A DNA stretch of 59,042 nt from Candidatus Borkfalkia faecipullorum (GCA_019114245.1 DXFX01000103.1:1-59042), one strand, 5' to 3'; shown: positions 49,180 through 58,352, counted from the stretch's first letter. Notes: a model not told the origin generated them from the sequence alone. Numbers and translations: made by a program.

Positions 49180-49428
49180 TTATTCGGCCGCCTTTTCCTT
49201 TTCTTTGATTTCGATGTTGTATTTCTTGCCTTCCTTGGCGGACGCGCAGCGCACGAGCGTACGCAGTGCCTTGGCGATTTTGCCCTGCTTGCCGATGACC
49301 TTGCCCATGTCCGATTCTTCCAGCAGCACGACGATCTCCGTCGCGTTGTCCTTTTCCTCGACGCGGTATTCGATCTGGTCTTTATACTCGGCAAACTGCT
49401 CTACAACATATTTTACGAGTTCTAACAT
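49180..49428 (-). CDS. khpA: KH-domain RNA-binding protein KhpA
   Basis: This 82-residue single KH domain has the GxxG loop in MGKVIGKQGKIAKALR near residue 45. KhpA (YlqC) binds RNA with its partner KhpB and affects cell division and translation in Gram-positive bacteria. Its place between rpsP and rimM is conserved. Length is normal. Confidence 0.93.
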   Translation of the reverse strand: MLELVKYVVEQFAEYKDQIEYRVEEKDNATEIVVLLEESDMGKVIGKQGKIAKALRTLVRCASAKEGKKYNIEIKEKEKAAE

Positions 49429-49449
49429 TTTCCGCGCCCCCTGTCAGAA

Positions 49450-49740
49450 TTACTTCTTCTTTCTCGTCTTGGTTCTGGGAGCGGAAAGTTTTGCGGACTT
49501 TTCGATGATCCCCTGACGGATGAGCAGCGTTTTCACCGTTTCCGTGGGCTGAACACCCTTGGACAGCCAATCTTTAGCCTTTGCTTCGTCGATGATGATT
49601 TCTTCCGGCTGGCAGGTGGGGTTGTAGTGCCCGACCTTGTCGATGTACTCGCCGTCGCGCGCCTTTCTGCCGTCCACAACGACGATGCGATAGAAGGGAG
49701 ACTTTTTGTCGCCCAGTCTCGTAAGTCTCATTTTGACCAT
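49450..49740 (-). CDS. rpsP: 30S ribosomal protein S16
   Basis: This 96-residue protein starts MVKMRLTRLGDKKSPFYRIVVVDGRKARDG in two recognisable halves and has YIDKVGHYNP and DWLSKGVQPTETVKTLL. It is an assembly protein of the 30S body. The Lys-rich tail is normal. A consensus promoter at 49808-49836 heads the rpsP-khpA-rimM-membrane protein-trmD operon. Confidence 0.98.
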   Translation of the reverse strand: MVKMRLTRLGDKKSPFYRIVVVDGRKARDGEYIDKVGHYNPTCQPEEIIIDEAKAKDWLSKGVQPTETVKTLLIRQGIIEKSAKLSAPRTKTRKKK

Positions 49741-49807
49741 GGTATTTTGCTCCTTGCAAAAAAATTATTTCTTGTTCATGCAACGCAATTTCTGCATTTA
49801 CCCGACT

Positions 49808-49836
49808 ATTATACAAAAACTTTTCGGGCCTGTCAA
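49808..49836 (-). promoter_or_regulatory. consensus sigma-A promoter of the rpsP operon
   Basis: On the minus strand TTGACA (49836-49831), 17 bases, TATAAT (49813-49808): both boxes are consensus. The -35 box is inside the 3' arm of the ffh terminator. Confidence 0.93.
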
Positions 49837-49857
49837 GCATTTTTACTTGACAGGCCC
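49827..49857 (-). terminator. intrinsic terminator after ffh
   Basis: GGGCCTGTCAAG and CTTGACAGGCCC form a perfect 12-bp stem (49846-49857 with 49827-49838) with a seven-base A-rich loop. GAAAAGTTTTT follows on the minus strand. It lies 24 bases past the ffh stop. Confidence 0.85.
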
Positions 49858-49881
49858 GCATTTTTTCGGACTTTTGCGCGG

Positions 49882-51198
49882 TTATCTCATAAACGGCAAT
49901 TTTTTGCCGCCGCGCAACTGTTTCATCATGAGTTTTGTCTGCTCGAACTGTTTTAACAGCTGGTTGATCTCCTGCACATTGGTACCCGAACCCGCCGCAA
50001 TGCGCTTTTTGCGGGAGGAGTTGATGATCTCGGGCTTTTCGCGTTCCTTGGGGGTCATGGAGAGGATGATCGCCTTGATGCGTTCGATCTTCTTTTCGTC
50101 GAAGTCGCTCTCCTTGATTTTCAGCTTTCCCATGCCGGGCATCATGCCGAGCACGGAGGAAATGCCGCCCATCTTTTTGAGGGAATCGAACTGTTCGAGG
50201 TAATCTTCCAGCGTGAAAGAGGCCTCGCGCATTTTCTTTTCCAGCTTTTTCGCCTGTTCTTCGGAGACCGCTTCCTGCGCCTTTTCGATGAGGGAGAGCA
50301 CGTCGCCCATTCCCAGAATGCGCGACGCCATGCGGTCGGGATAGAAGGGTTCGAGGTCGGTGAGCTTTTCGCCCACGCCGATAAACTTGATGGGTTTTCC
50401 CGTGACCGCCTTGATGGAGAGGCAGGCGCCGCCGCGCGTGTCGCCGTCCAGTTTTGTGAGGATGACGCCCGTCACGTCCAGCCTTTTGTTGAAAGTTTCC
50501 GCAACGTTGACCGCGTCCTGACCCGTCATGGCGTCCACGGTGAGCAGGATTTCGTTGGGATGCACTTCGTTTTTGATGTTTTCCAGCTCCTGCATCAGCG
50601 CTTCGTCGATGTGCAGGCGGCCCGCCGTATCGATGATGACGACGTCGTTGCCCATCGAGCGGGCCTCGTCGATCGCCTGTTTTGCCGTCTTGACGGGGCT
50701 TTGCGTCCCCTTTTCAAAGACGGGAACGCCCGCTTTCCCGCCCACTACCTGCAGCTGGTTGATGGCGGCGGGGCGGTAGATGTCGCCCGCGACGAGCAGA
50801 GGCTTCTTGCCCTGCTTTTTGAGGAGCGCCGCCAGTTTTCCGCACAGGGTGGTCTTGCCCGCGCCCTGCAATCCGCACATCATGATGACGGTGGGAGGAC
50901 GGTCGGCCACTTCCAGCTTGGCGTTGGTGGAGCCCATCAGCGCGATCAGTTCGTCGTTGACGATCTTGATGACCTGCTGGGCGGGGTTGAGGCTCTTTAA
51001 GATCTCCTGTCCCACCGCCTTTTCGGAGACGTCCGCAATAAATTTTTTGGCGACAAAAATGTTGACGTCCGCTTCCAGCAATGCGATGCGGACTTCGCGC
51101 ATGGCGCCCTTGATTTCAAGCTCGGTGAGTTTCCCGTGCTTGGTGAGTTTGGAAAAAATATGGTTGAGCCTTTCCGAAAGTGAGGAAAAAAGTGCCAT
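49882..51198 (-). CDS. ffh: signal recognition particle protein Ffh
   Basis: This 438-residue GTPase delivers signal-sequence proteins to FtsY. The N domain is at ~1-90. The G domain has GLQGAGKTTLCGKLA near residue 108, DTAGRLHIDE near 190, and TKLDGDTRGGACLS near 250. The Met-rich M domain includes LGMMPGMGKLK and the RNA-binding region around SSRKKRIAAGSGTNVQEIN. The tail is KLMMKQLRGGKKLPFMR. It follows ylxM with a 30-base gap. Confidence 0.98.
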   Translation of the reverse strand: MALFSSLSERLNHIFSKLTKHGKLTELEIKGAMREVRIALLEADVNIFVAKKFIADVSEKAVGQEILKSLNPAQQVIKIVNDELIALMGSTNAKLEVADRPPTVIMMCGLQGAGKTTLCGKLAALLKKQGKKPLLVAGDIYRPAAINQLQVVGGKAGVPVFEKGTQSPVKTAKQAIDEARSMGNDVVIIDTAGRLHIDEALMQELENIKNEVHPNEILLTVDAMTGQDAVNVAETFNKRLDVTGVILTKLDGDTRGGACLSIKAVTGKPIKFIGVGEKLTDLEPFYPDRMASRILGMGDVLSLIEKAQEAVSEEQAKKLEKKMREASFTLEDYLEQFDSLKKMGGISSVLGMMPGMGKLKIKESDFDEKKIERIKAIILSMTPKEREKPEIINSSRKKRIAAGSGTNVQEINQLLKQFEQTKLMMKQLRGGKKLPFMR

Positions 51199-51228
51199 AA
51201 GCCCTCCTGTTTTCTCTTTTACGCGTCC

Positions 51229-51561
51229 TTATTTCTCTTCGCCGTCGCGCAGGACCTGCGCGATTTTTTGTATCTCTTCTGAAAATTGCGGATGCGCGGC
51301 GGAAAATTCGTCCAGCATCTGCAAAGCTTTTTCCGTGCGCACGGAAGGCTGCACGATGTGCAGCTTTTCCTCGTATTCGTCCAGAAGCGCGCGGCTCTTG
51401 GCGAGAGTGTCCGATACGCTCTGTTTGGAGATCCCCTTCTGCTCGGCGATCTCCGTCAGGGACAGATCGTACATATAATACAATTCGCACAGTTCGCGCT
51501 GGTGCTCGGTGAGCAGTCCGCCGTACGTATCGAACAGCCGCAGATAGGAAAGATCTTTCAT
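51229..51561 (-). CDS. ylxM: YlxM-family helix-turn-helix protein
   Basis: This 110-residue protein has a sigma-region-4-like HTH: LTEHQRELCELYYMYDLSLTEIAEQKGISKQSVSD. YlxM is encoded with ffh and ftsY in Gram-positive bacteria and stimulates the SRP cycle in streptococci. The ATG at 51561 shares one base with the ftsY stop (TGATG). The rest is helical. Confidence 0.93.
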   Translation of the reverse strand: MKDLSYLRLFDTYGGLLTEHQRELCELYYMYDLSLTEIAEQKGISKQSVSDTLAKSRALLDEYEEKLHIVQPSVRTEKALQMLDEFSAAHPQFSEEIQKIAQVLRDGEEK

Positions 51562-52454
51562 CAGAGAATGCCTTCCGTAAATTCTTCCGCGTCGAAGGGC
51601 TGCAAATCGTCCAGCTTTTCGCCCGTTCCCACAAACACGACGGGGATCTGCAATTCTCCGCACAGCGAGACCACAAACCCGCCCTTTGCCGTTCCGTCCA
51701 GCTTGGTGAGCACGATCCCGTCCAGATCCACCGCCTCGTCGAAAATGCGCGCCTGCGAGAGCGCGTTCTGCCCCGTGGTAGCGTCCAGAACGAGGAATTT
51801 ATAGAAATGCGCCTCGGGATAATCCCGCCCGACAACGCGGTCCATCTTTTTCAGCTCTTCCATCAGGTTGGCCTTGACGTGCAGTCTGCCCGCCGTATCC
51901 ACGATGACCACGTCCGTCTTTTTCGCCTTGGCGGAAGCGATGGCGTCGTACACGACGGCGGAAGGGTCGCTCCCCTCCTCGTGCTTGACGATGCGGACTT
52001 TGGCGCGCTCTGCCCACACGGTCAGCTGGTCGGCCGCCGCCGCGCGGAAGGTATCCGCCGCCGCAAGCGTCACGCTCTTTTTTTCGCGGACAAAGTAGTT
52101 GGCGAGCTTGCCGATGGTGGTCGTCTTGCCCACGCCGTTCACGCCCACGAGCATGATGACGGCGGGATACTCGATTTTCGGCTGTTCCGCCTGCAGGAGA
52201 GTGTCCTCGATGACGTCCTTCAAAAGGTCGATGACGTATTCCCTGTCCTTGAGTTTTTCCTTTTTCGCTTCCTCGCGGATCTGTTCGACAATGTCCTCCG
52301 CCGTCGTGACGGAGATGTCCGCGGAAATGAGGATCTCTTCCAGCTCGTCATAAAAATCGTCGCCCAGCCCCTTGGCAAACAGAGCGGAAAGCTTGCTTGA
52401 AATGTTGTCCTTGGTCTTTTTCAAGGCGCCGATGATCTTACCGAATAAACCCAT
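51561..52454 (-). CDS. ftsY: signal recognition particle receptor FtsY
   Basis: This 297-residue GTPase is the membrane-associated SRP receptor. It has only a short N-terminus before the NG domain (MGLFGKIIGALKKTKDNISSK) and no acidic A domain, as usual in Bacillota. GTPase motifs are GVNGVGKTTTIGKLA near residue 101, DTAGRLHVK and TKLDGTAKGGFV. The ATG at 52454 has GAAGGAGG upstream; longer frames run into the repeat region. A strong hairpin stands directly above the ribosome binding site. Confidence 0.97.
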   Translation of the reverse strand: MGLFGKIIGALKKTKDNISSKLSALFAKGLGDDFYDELEEILISADISVTTAEDIVEQIREEAKKEKLKDREYVIDLLKDVIEDTLLQAEQPKIEYPAVIMLVGVNGVGKTTTIGKLANYFVREKKSVTLAAADTFRAAAADQLTVWAERAKVRIVKHEEGSDPSAVVYDAIASAKAKKTDVVIVDTAGRLHVKANLMEELKKMDRVVGRDYPEAHFYKFLVLDATTGQNALSQARIFDEAVDLDGIVLTKLDGTAKGGFVVSLCGELQIPVVFVGTGEKLDDLQPFDAEEFTEGIL

Positions 52455-52469
52455 GTAATCCTCCTTCTT

Positions 52470-52508
52470 CACGAAATTTCTTTCAAGCTGATGAAAGAAA
52501 TTTCCGTG
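52470..52508. repeat. strong hairpin next to the ftsY ribosome binding site
   Basis: CACG plus AAATTTCTTTCA (52470-52485) pairs with TGAAAGAAATTT plus CGTG (52492-52508), with one bulged base and a six-base loop. AAATTTCTTTCAA also occurs at 46906-46918 beside repeat copy 1, so it may be a further module of the same repeat family. Confidence 0.6.
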
Positions 52509-52664
52509 ATTTGAGGACAACCCCACGGGCGCGCGGCTATGCCGCTGACCGCGGAGGTTTTCCTCGGGGCGCGCCTTTTCGGGGCACACCTTTTTTTACG
52601 CGCGCCCCTTCACCTTTCCTGCATGAGCCTTACGGCAAATGGGGTGCGCGGGCGCAAAAGCGTC
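52509..52664. other. GC-rich intergenic stretch with no gene
   Basis: Between the ftsY-proximal hairpin and the shared repeat flank lie ~155 GC-rich bases with GGCGCGCC-like words and several short complementary segments. No start with a ribosome binding site, no family motif and no promoter is visible. Open frames here read as low-information Arg/Pro/Gly sequence. Confidence 0.5.
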
Positions 52665-52896
52665 GTTTTGCTTGCGCAGTAAATAAAATTGCTCGCGCAT
52701 TTCTCGGCAAAAGAGATGCCTGCGAAATGCTTGAGCTGAAAGAAAACCAAACGTTCGCCGAAAGGCTCGGCGTTCGGTTTTCTCTCTTTGCGCGACCTTT
52801 CGGGCTTCCCCTTTTATTGAAGTCGCGCAAATTCACTTTTTCCGTCACGCTCGCCGCGTAAAGGGAAAAAGCAAAAAGTGTGATTTTCGCTTTTTC
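52665..52896. repeat. structured interspersed repeat, copy 2, with its left flank
   Basis: The flank 52665-52689 leads into the same four hairpins as copy 1. H1 is at 52697-52730 (GCATTTC/GAAATGC enclosing GGCA/TGCC). H2 is at 52742-52782 (GAAAACC and AACG arms, inner GCC/GGC). H3 is at 52787-52831 (TTTGCGCGAC/GTCGCGCAAA, loop with GGGCTTCCCC). H4 is at 52865-52896 (GAAAAAGC/GCTTTTTC). Stem sequences differ from copy 1 in complementary ways while loops are conserved. The remaining ~110 bases to the smc stop hold nothing I recognise. Confidence 0.8.
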
Positions 52897-53007
52897 AGTA
52901 GTTTACGGAATTGTACGAAATTTTTGCCGCACGTACAAAAACGGTTGGATTTGCAAAATCTTGTTCCCGAAAACACGGATACGTTGCCGTAAAATTGCGG
53001 CGAAAGA

Positions 53008-56000
53008 TCAGTTGACCGTGTCGCCGCCGAGCCTGCTTTCCACTTCGGAAAGTTTGACGGAGACGATTTTGGAAACGCCCTTTTCTTCCATGGTGACGCC
53101 GAACAGGCTGTCCGCCTTTTCCATGGTCGGCTTGCGGTGCGTGATGACGATAAACTGCGTTTCTTTGGCAAACTTCTTTAAGAATTGCGCAAATTTATCC
53201 ACGTTGGCTTCGTCCAGCGCCGCCTCGATTTCGTCGAGCACGCAGAACGGCATGGGGCGCAGCATGAGGATGGCAAACAGGATGGCGATGGCCGTCAGCG
53301 CGCGTTCGCCGCCCGAAAGCAGGGAGATCTTTGTCAGTTTCTTGCCGGGAGGGCAAGCCACGATCTCCACGCCCGCGGACAGAGGGTCGTCGCATTCGGA
53401 ATAATCCATCTGCAATTCCGCCCTGCCGCCGCCGAACAGTTCCTTGAACAGCTTTTTGAAGTTTTCGTTGATCTTGTTGAACCCTTCGTCAAACTGCTTC
53501 TGCATTTCCGTTTTGAGTTCTTCGAGCGCGGCGGTGGTATCGTCGATGCCCTTCTGCACGTCGTCGCGCTGAACGATCATCTCCTGATACTGTTCGTTGA
53601 GCGCCTCGTACTCTTCCAGGGCGTTGTGGTTGATGGCGCCGAGGGCGTTGATCTCCCTCTTCAACCTGTTGACGGACGTCTGTCCTTCCTTGGGATCGAA
53701 GGCCTCGTCCTTATAGGCAAGACAGCTTTCGTACGTTTCCTGGTATTCCTCGTCGATGCGCGCCTGCAGATTTTCCAGTTCGGAATCGATTTTGGTGAGT
53801 TCGATCTCCTGCCTGTGTTTTTCCTCGCTCTGGCGTTCGAGCTGGGCGTTGACCTCGCGCGACTGCGCCATGTTTTCTTCCAGTGCGGCGTTCAGCTTGT
53901 CCTTTGCGAGCAACTGAGCGTCCCGCTCGGCGCGCAGGTCGTTGAGTTTTGCGCGCTGTTCGGGCGTGAGCGCGGCGCGCTCCGCCATCTCTTCGAGGTC
54001 GGCGATGGTCGCCTCGATGTTGGCGATGTTGGCCCTGGATTCCTCCGCGCGGCGCGCGATCTCTTCCCGTTCGCGTTCCAGGCGGGCGGCATCGTTTCTG
54101 TCCGCTTCCGCGGCCGCAGAGTACTGCGCAATGTGCACGAGCAGGGAATTGCGGCGCAGGGTGCGCTCGCCGAGCTCGGATTTGAGTTTTTCGTACTCGC
54201 TCTTGCGGCGGTCGGATTCGCCCTGTGCGTCGTCCTGCTGGCGGGCGATCTGCTGCTGGCCTTCGGAAGAGGTGGAATACTCGCTGTCGATGCCCTTCCT
54301 GCGCTCGTACAAGACGGCGAGGGATTCCTCCTGCATTTTGAGATCTGCCGCCGTTTCGTCGATCCTTTTGGCATACGTATCGCGTTTTTCGGACAGAGCG
54401 GCAATTTTGCTGCGCGCTTCCTGGAAGCTTTCGCGCAGCGTTTCCAGCTCCTCTGCCGCCTTTTGCTTCTGCTCTTCCAAAGCGGTGCGCTTTTGGGTGA
54501 GCTGTTCGCATTCCTTGCGGGCCGCGGCGATGTCCGCTTCCGCCTGCTGGATGCGGCGCTCGTTGGCGAGGAAATTGCTTCCGCCTTCCCTGCGGGAACC
54601 GCCCGTCATGGAACCGCTGGTGGAAATGACGTCCCCGTCCAGCGTGACGATGCGGAAAGCGTGCGGGTATTTTTTGGCGATCGCCGTGGCGTTTGCAATG
54701 TTGTCCGCCACCAGCGTGTTGCCGATGAGGTTGAAAATGACGTTGTCGTAATAGGAATCGTACGTGATCAGCTTATTGGCAAGCCCCACCGCGCCCGGTT
54801 CGGAAAGAGCCTTTCTCGTGTACTCCGTCTCGTAATGGGGTTTGAGCGATTTGACGGGCAGGAAGGTGACCTGGCCGCCCTTGGTGCGCTTCAGATACTC
54901 GATGAGGTAGCGCGCGTCGTCGGAGGTGGCGGTGACGATGTTCTGCATGGCGCCGCCGAACGCCGTTTCGATGGCGACTTCGTACTTTTCTTCGCACTTG
55001 ACGATGTCGGCAATGACGCCGAGAATGCGGGAGGAAAGTTCGCTGCTCCTGCGGGCGTCGCTCATCAGTTTTTTGACGGAGAATTTATAGTTTTCAAAAT
55101 CATCCTTGACGTTTTTATAAAAGCGCTTCCTATCTTCCAGCGCGGAAATGCGGGCGTTGACGGAGAAAATGTTCTCGCTGACCTCGTCTTCCTGCGCGTT
55201 GAGGGAGAGGATCTCCCCTTCCTTGGCGTCCTTGATCTCCTTTTCGCGGGAGACGTACTCTACCAGTTCGTCGTACCAGTCGTTGCAGGAAGCGAGCTGT
55301 TTTTTGTCCTCTTCCAGCGCGGCGGAAAGCTTTTCCGCCGCCGCGGCGATCTCGGTGATGCGTTCCTGTACCGCCTCTTTGCGGGCGGCGAGGTTGCCGA
55401 TGTTGCGGTTGATCTCGGAGAGGTTTTCCAGTCGGTCGATGACGCTCTTCTGCGATTCGCTGCTCCATGCCTCGTAATTGGAGAGGCTGGCGTTGAGCTC
55501 CTTGATCTCCTCTTCCAGGCGATCGGATTCTCTGCGGGCGTCCGCAATTTTTTTATCGTTCAGGGAAGCGGACTCCTGCGAGCCTTTCAGCTCGTCTGCG
55601 ATCTGCGCCAGGCGCTCTTCGCCTGCGGCGATGGATTTTTCCTCGCCGTTTTTCTGTTCTCCGAAAAAGGCGATTCGTTCGCGGATGACCTTGACGTCCC
55701 CTTCTTTTTGCTGCAATTCGACGGTGAATTTCAGGATTCGGTCGTTGAGGTCCTGCAGCAGTTTATCGCTCTCGGCGATGCTGTTCCTGTCCTCGTTGTA
55801 CTGATCGCGCAGGCGCTCTATGTACGCCCTGCCCTCTTCGAGGCGGGAATTGATCCCCTCGATGACCGCATTGATGGAGGCGCGGGCGGATTCTGCGTTG
55901 TCGTGCTTGTAAATGTACAGATTGATCTCGTCGTGGCGCAGTTTTTCGTACAGTTCGCGGTATTTTTTTGTCTTTTCCGCCTGCCGCGCGAGCGGCGTGA

Positions 56001-56607
56001 GCATATGCTCCACCTCGCCCATGCGCTGCAGGTAAATATTCAGATTGTTGTAGGAGTTGGAAAGGCGGCGTTCGATGTCCTGTTTGCGCGTCTTGAACAT
56101 GATGATGCCCGTCGCTTCCTCAAAGATGGCGCGGCGGTCTTCGGGCTTTGCATTCATGATCTGCTCGATCTTGCCCTGCCCGATGATGGAATACCCCTCT
56201 TTGCCCAGCCCCACGCTGTGCAGGCGGTCGACGATGTCTTTCATGCGGCAGGGCTGTTTGTTGATGAGGTATTCGCTCTCGCCGCTGCGGAAAAGACGGC
56301 GCGTGAAGGCGACCTCCTCGTAATCGAGGTCGGCAAACATATGCGTGGAATTATCGAACGTGAGCGTCACTTCGCAGAAAGACTGGCTCTTGCGCGCCTG
56401 TGTTCCGCCGAAAATGACGTCCTGCATACTCGAACCGCGCATCGTCTTTGCCGACTGTTCGCCGAACACCCAGCGAATGGAGTCGGCAACGTTGCTCTTG
56501 CCGCAGCCGTTCGGCCCGACGATGCAGGTCACGCCGTTATCGAATTTGATTTCGGTTTTGTCCGCAAAGGACTTGAAACCGTTGAGTTCGACTTTTTTGA
56601 AATTCAA
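53008..56607 (-). CDS. smc: chromosome segregation protein SMC
   Basis: This 1199-residue condensin ATPase loads on DNA and compacts and separates chromosomes. The N-terminal head has CIVGPNGCGKSNVADSI near residue 29. Long coiled coils flank a hinge at ~520-670 with GVIADIV and GSMTGGSRREGG. The C-terminal head has LLSGGERALTAIAILFAI and FCVLDEIEAALDEANV. Length is typical. It lies 4 bases after rnc, so the two are co-transcribed. ScpA and ScpB are not in the window. Confidence 0.98.
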   Translation of the reverse strand: MNFKKVELNGFKSFADKTEIKFDNGVTCIVGPNGCGKSNVADSIRWVFGEQSAKTMRGSSMQDVIFGGTQARKSQSFCEVTLTFDNSTHMFADLDYEEVAFTRRLFRSGESEYLINKQPCRMKDIVDRLHSVGLGKEGYSIIGQGKIEQIMNAKPEDRRAIFEEATGIIMFKTRKQDIERRLSNSYNNLNIYLQRMGEVEHMLTPLARQAEKTKKYRELYEKLRHDEINLYIYKHDNAESARASINAVIEGINSRLEEGRAYIERLRDQYNEDRNSIAESDKLLQDLNDRILKFTVELQQKEGDVKVIRERIAFFGEQKNGEEKSIAAGEERLAQIADELKGSQESASLNDKKIADARRESDRLEEEIKELNASLSNYEAWSSESQKSVIDRLENLSEINRNIGNLAARKEAVQERITEIAAAAEKLSAALEEDKKQLASCNDWYDELVEYVSREKEIKDAKEGEILSLNAQEDEVSENIFSVNARISALEDRKRFYKNVKDDFENYKFSVKKLMSDARRSSELSSRILGVIADIVKCEEKYEVAIETAFGGAMQNIVTATSDDARYLIEYLKRTKGGQVTFLPVKSLKPHYETEYTRKALSEPGAVGLANKLITYDSYYDNVIFNLIGNTLVADNIANATAIAKKYPHAFRIVTLDGDVISTSGSMTGGSRREGGSNFLANERRIQQAEADIAAARKECEQLTQKRTALEEQKQKAAEELETLRESFQEARSKIAALSEKRDTYAKRIDETAADLKMQEESLAVLYERRKGIDSEYSTSSEGQQQIARQQDDAQGESDRRKSEYEKLKSELGERTLRRNSLLVHIAQYSAAAEADRNDAARLEREREEIARRAEESRANIANIEATIADLEEMAERAALTPEQRAKLNDLRAERDAQLLAKDKLNAALEENMAQSREVNAQLERQSEEKHRQEIELTKIDSELENLQARIDEEYQETYESCLAYKDEAFDPKEGQTSVNRLKREINALGAINHNALEEYEALNEQYQEMIVQRDDVQKGIDDTTAALEELKTEMQKQFDEGFNKINENFKKLFKELFGGGRAELQMDYSECDDPLSAGVEIVACPPGKKLTKISLLSGGERALTAIAILFAILMLRPMPFCVLDEIEAALDEANVDKFAQFLKKFAKETQFIVITHRKPTMEKADSLFGVTMEEKGVSKIVSVKLSEVESRLGGDTVN

Positions 56608-56611
56608 GTTC

Positions 56612-57259
56612 TTATTCTCCCCTTGTTGCGCCGAGCATCTCCAACAGAGCTTTGGCGGCGCTTTGTTCTGCCTGTTCCTTGCTGGCGCCGCTGCCCTGCG
56701 CGCTCTTGCCCGACGCCGTCACGCGCACGGTAAACCAGGGCGCATGGTCCTGCCCCGAGCGCGAACACTCCTCGTACAGCACCGCGTGCGGGTACAATTC
56801 GTTGAGCCGGCTTTTAAAATCGTCAAAATTTCCTGCATACGGCAGCAGTTTTTCGCGCACAAAGGTGCGCGCGCTTTCCATGCCGCCGTCCAGATAAATG
56901 CCCGCCGCCACCGCCTCGAACAGGCTGGAAACGCTCTTTTTGCCGAGGTTGTTCTCCCCGCCCGAAAAATAGACGTATCCGATGCCCATGGCGCGCACCG
57001 CCTCTTCCAGCGGGCGCTTGGAGACAATGGCAATGCGGCGCTTTGTCATGCTCCCTTCCTGCTCGTCGCTGCCGCGGTACAGCTCTTCCGCCACCAAAAA
57101 ACCGATGAGCGCGTCGCCTAAAAATTCCAGGCGTTCGTTGCTCTGCGTGCCGTGCGTTCTGGCATAGGAAGAATGCGTAAAGCAGGCGGTGAGCAGATCT
57201 TTGTTGCGGAAGGTATATCCTATTTTCTCTTCGAGAGAGGAAAGATCAGCCTTCTGCAC
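56612..57259 (-). CDS. rnc: ribonuclease III
   Basis: This 215-residue double-strand RNA endonuclease processes rRNA precursors. The signature NERLEFLGDALIGFLVAEEL near residue 40 carries the catalytic acids, and a second acidic helix follows near 110. The C-terminal dsRNA-binding domain ends SGASKEQAEQSAAKALLEML. Its start overlaps the end of plsX by 14 bases. Confidence 0.96.
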   Translation of the reverse strand: MQKADLSSLEEKIGYTFRNKDLLTACFTHSSYARTHGTQSNERLEFLGDALIGFLVAEELYRGSDEQEGSMTKRRIAIVSKRPLEEAVRAMGIGYVYFSGGENNLGKKSVSSLFEAVAAGIYLDGGMESARTFVREKLLPYAGNFDDFKSRLNELYPHAVLYEECSRSGQDHAPWFTVRVTASGKSAQGSGASKEQAEQSAAKALLEMLGATRGE

Positions 57260-58277
57260 CGATGGCCTCCAGATCGGACGACGCCAGAAGCTCCTTGATG
57301 CTGGAGATCAGCCCGCTTGCCGCCGCGTCCTTCGCCTGCAGCACGGATGCGCAGATGGATTCCGCCTTGCTGGAGCCGTGGGATTTGACGACGACTTTAT
57401 CGATCCCCAGCAGTACGGCGCCGCCGTATTTGCTGTAATCCATGACGCGTTTGATGTTTTTGAATGCCTTTTTCATGAACAGCGCATACCCCACTTTCGC
57501 CCAGAAAGAGGCCATGATGTTCTGTTTGATGATCTGCATGAGCGCCAGCGCCGTGCCTTCCGTCGTCTTTAACGCGACGTTGCCCGAGAAGCCGTCGCAC
57601 ACGGCGACGTCGATGTCGCCGCCCATGATGTCCCTGCCCTCCACGTTGCCGACAAAGTTGATGCCGGGCAGAGTTTTCAAAAGGTTGTGCGCTTCCTGGT
57701 GGAGCGGATCTCCCTTGTGGTCTTCCGTGCCGTTGGTGACGAGGCCCACGCGCGGATCTTTCACGCCCGCGGCCTTGGCGTACGCCGTGCCCATCAGCGC
57801 GAAATGGCAGAGATTGACGGGCTTGCACTCGGCATTGGCGCCCGCGTCGATGATGAGCACCTTTCCGCCCTTGGCATTGGGCAGAGCGGGGCAGACGGCG
57901 GGGCGGGAGATGCCGCGGATGCGGCCGACGCGCAAGAGCGCGCCCGTAAGCACCGCGCCCGTGGAACCCGCGGAGACGAATCCCTGCGCCTCTTCGTCCT
58001 CTTTGAGCATTTTCAATGCGACGACGAGGGAGGAATCCTTTTTCTGACGGATGGCGAGGGTGGGCGCGTCGTCGTTGGTGATCACTTCCGTGCAATGCAC
58101 CACCTGCAGGCGCGACTGATCGTAAGAGAGAGAGGCAAGGACGGGATCGATCTTATCTTTATCCCCCGTCAGAACGACTTTTACCTCTTTGTCCTTGGAA
58201 AGGGCCTGCACTGCGCCCTTTACGATTTCGGCGGGCGCGTTGTCGCCGCCCATTGCATCGACGATGATCTTTATCAT
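57246..58277 (-). CDS. plsX: phosphate acyltransferase PlsX
   Basis: This 343-residue peripheral membrane enzyme converts acyl-ACP to acyl-phosphate for phospholipid synthesis. IIVDAMGGDNAPAEIVKGA at the start, SAGSTGAVLTGALLRVGRI near residue 103, IDAGANAECKP near 148, and CDGFSGNVALKTTEG near 236 are diagnostic. AAGGAAG precedes the ATG. In most Bacillota acpP lies between plsX and rnc; here they overlap directly. Confidence 0.96.
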   Translation of the reverse strand: MIKIIVDAMGGDNAPAEIVKGAVQALSKDKEVKVVLTGDKDKIDPVLASLSYDQSRLQVVHCTEVITNDDAPTLAIRQKKDSSLVVALKMLKEDEEAQGFVSAGSTGAVLTGALLRVGRIRGISRPAVCPALPNAKGGKVLIIDAGANAECKPVNLCHFALMGTAYAKAAGVKDPRVGLVTNGTEDHKGDPLHQEAHNLLKTLPGINFVGNVEGRDIMGGDIDVAVCDGFSGNVALKTTEGTALALMQIIKQNIMASFWAKVGYALFMKKAFKNIKRVMDYSKYGGAVLLGIDKVVVKSHGSSKAESICASVLQAKDAAASGLISSIKELLASSDLEAIGAEG

Positions 58278-58352
58278 ATTCCAAACTTCCTTTTCGGTAT
58301 TTTACAAACTGTGAAGAGCGCCCCGCAAAAACCGTACGCGGCGCGGACTTCG

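Noticed and set aside
52511..52861. Plus-strand open frame in the GC-rich part of the smc-ftsY gap
   Set aside because: Arg/Pro/Gly-rich translation without motif or ribosome site; it overlaps the structured repeat.
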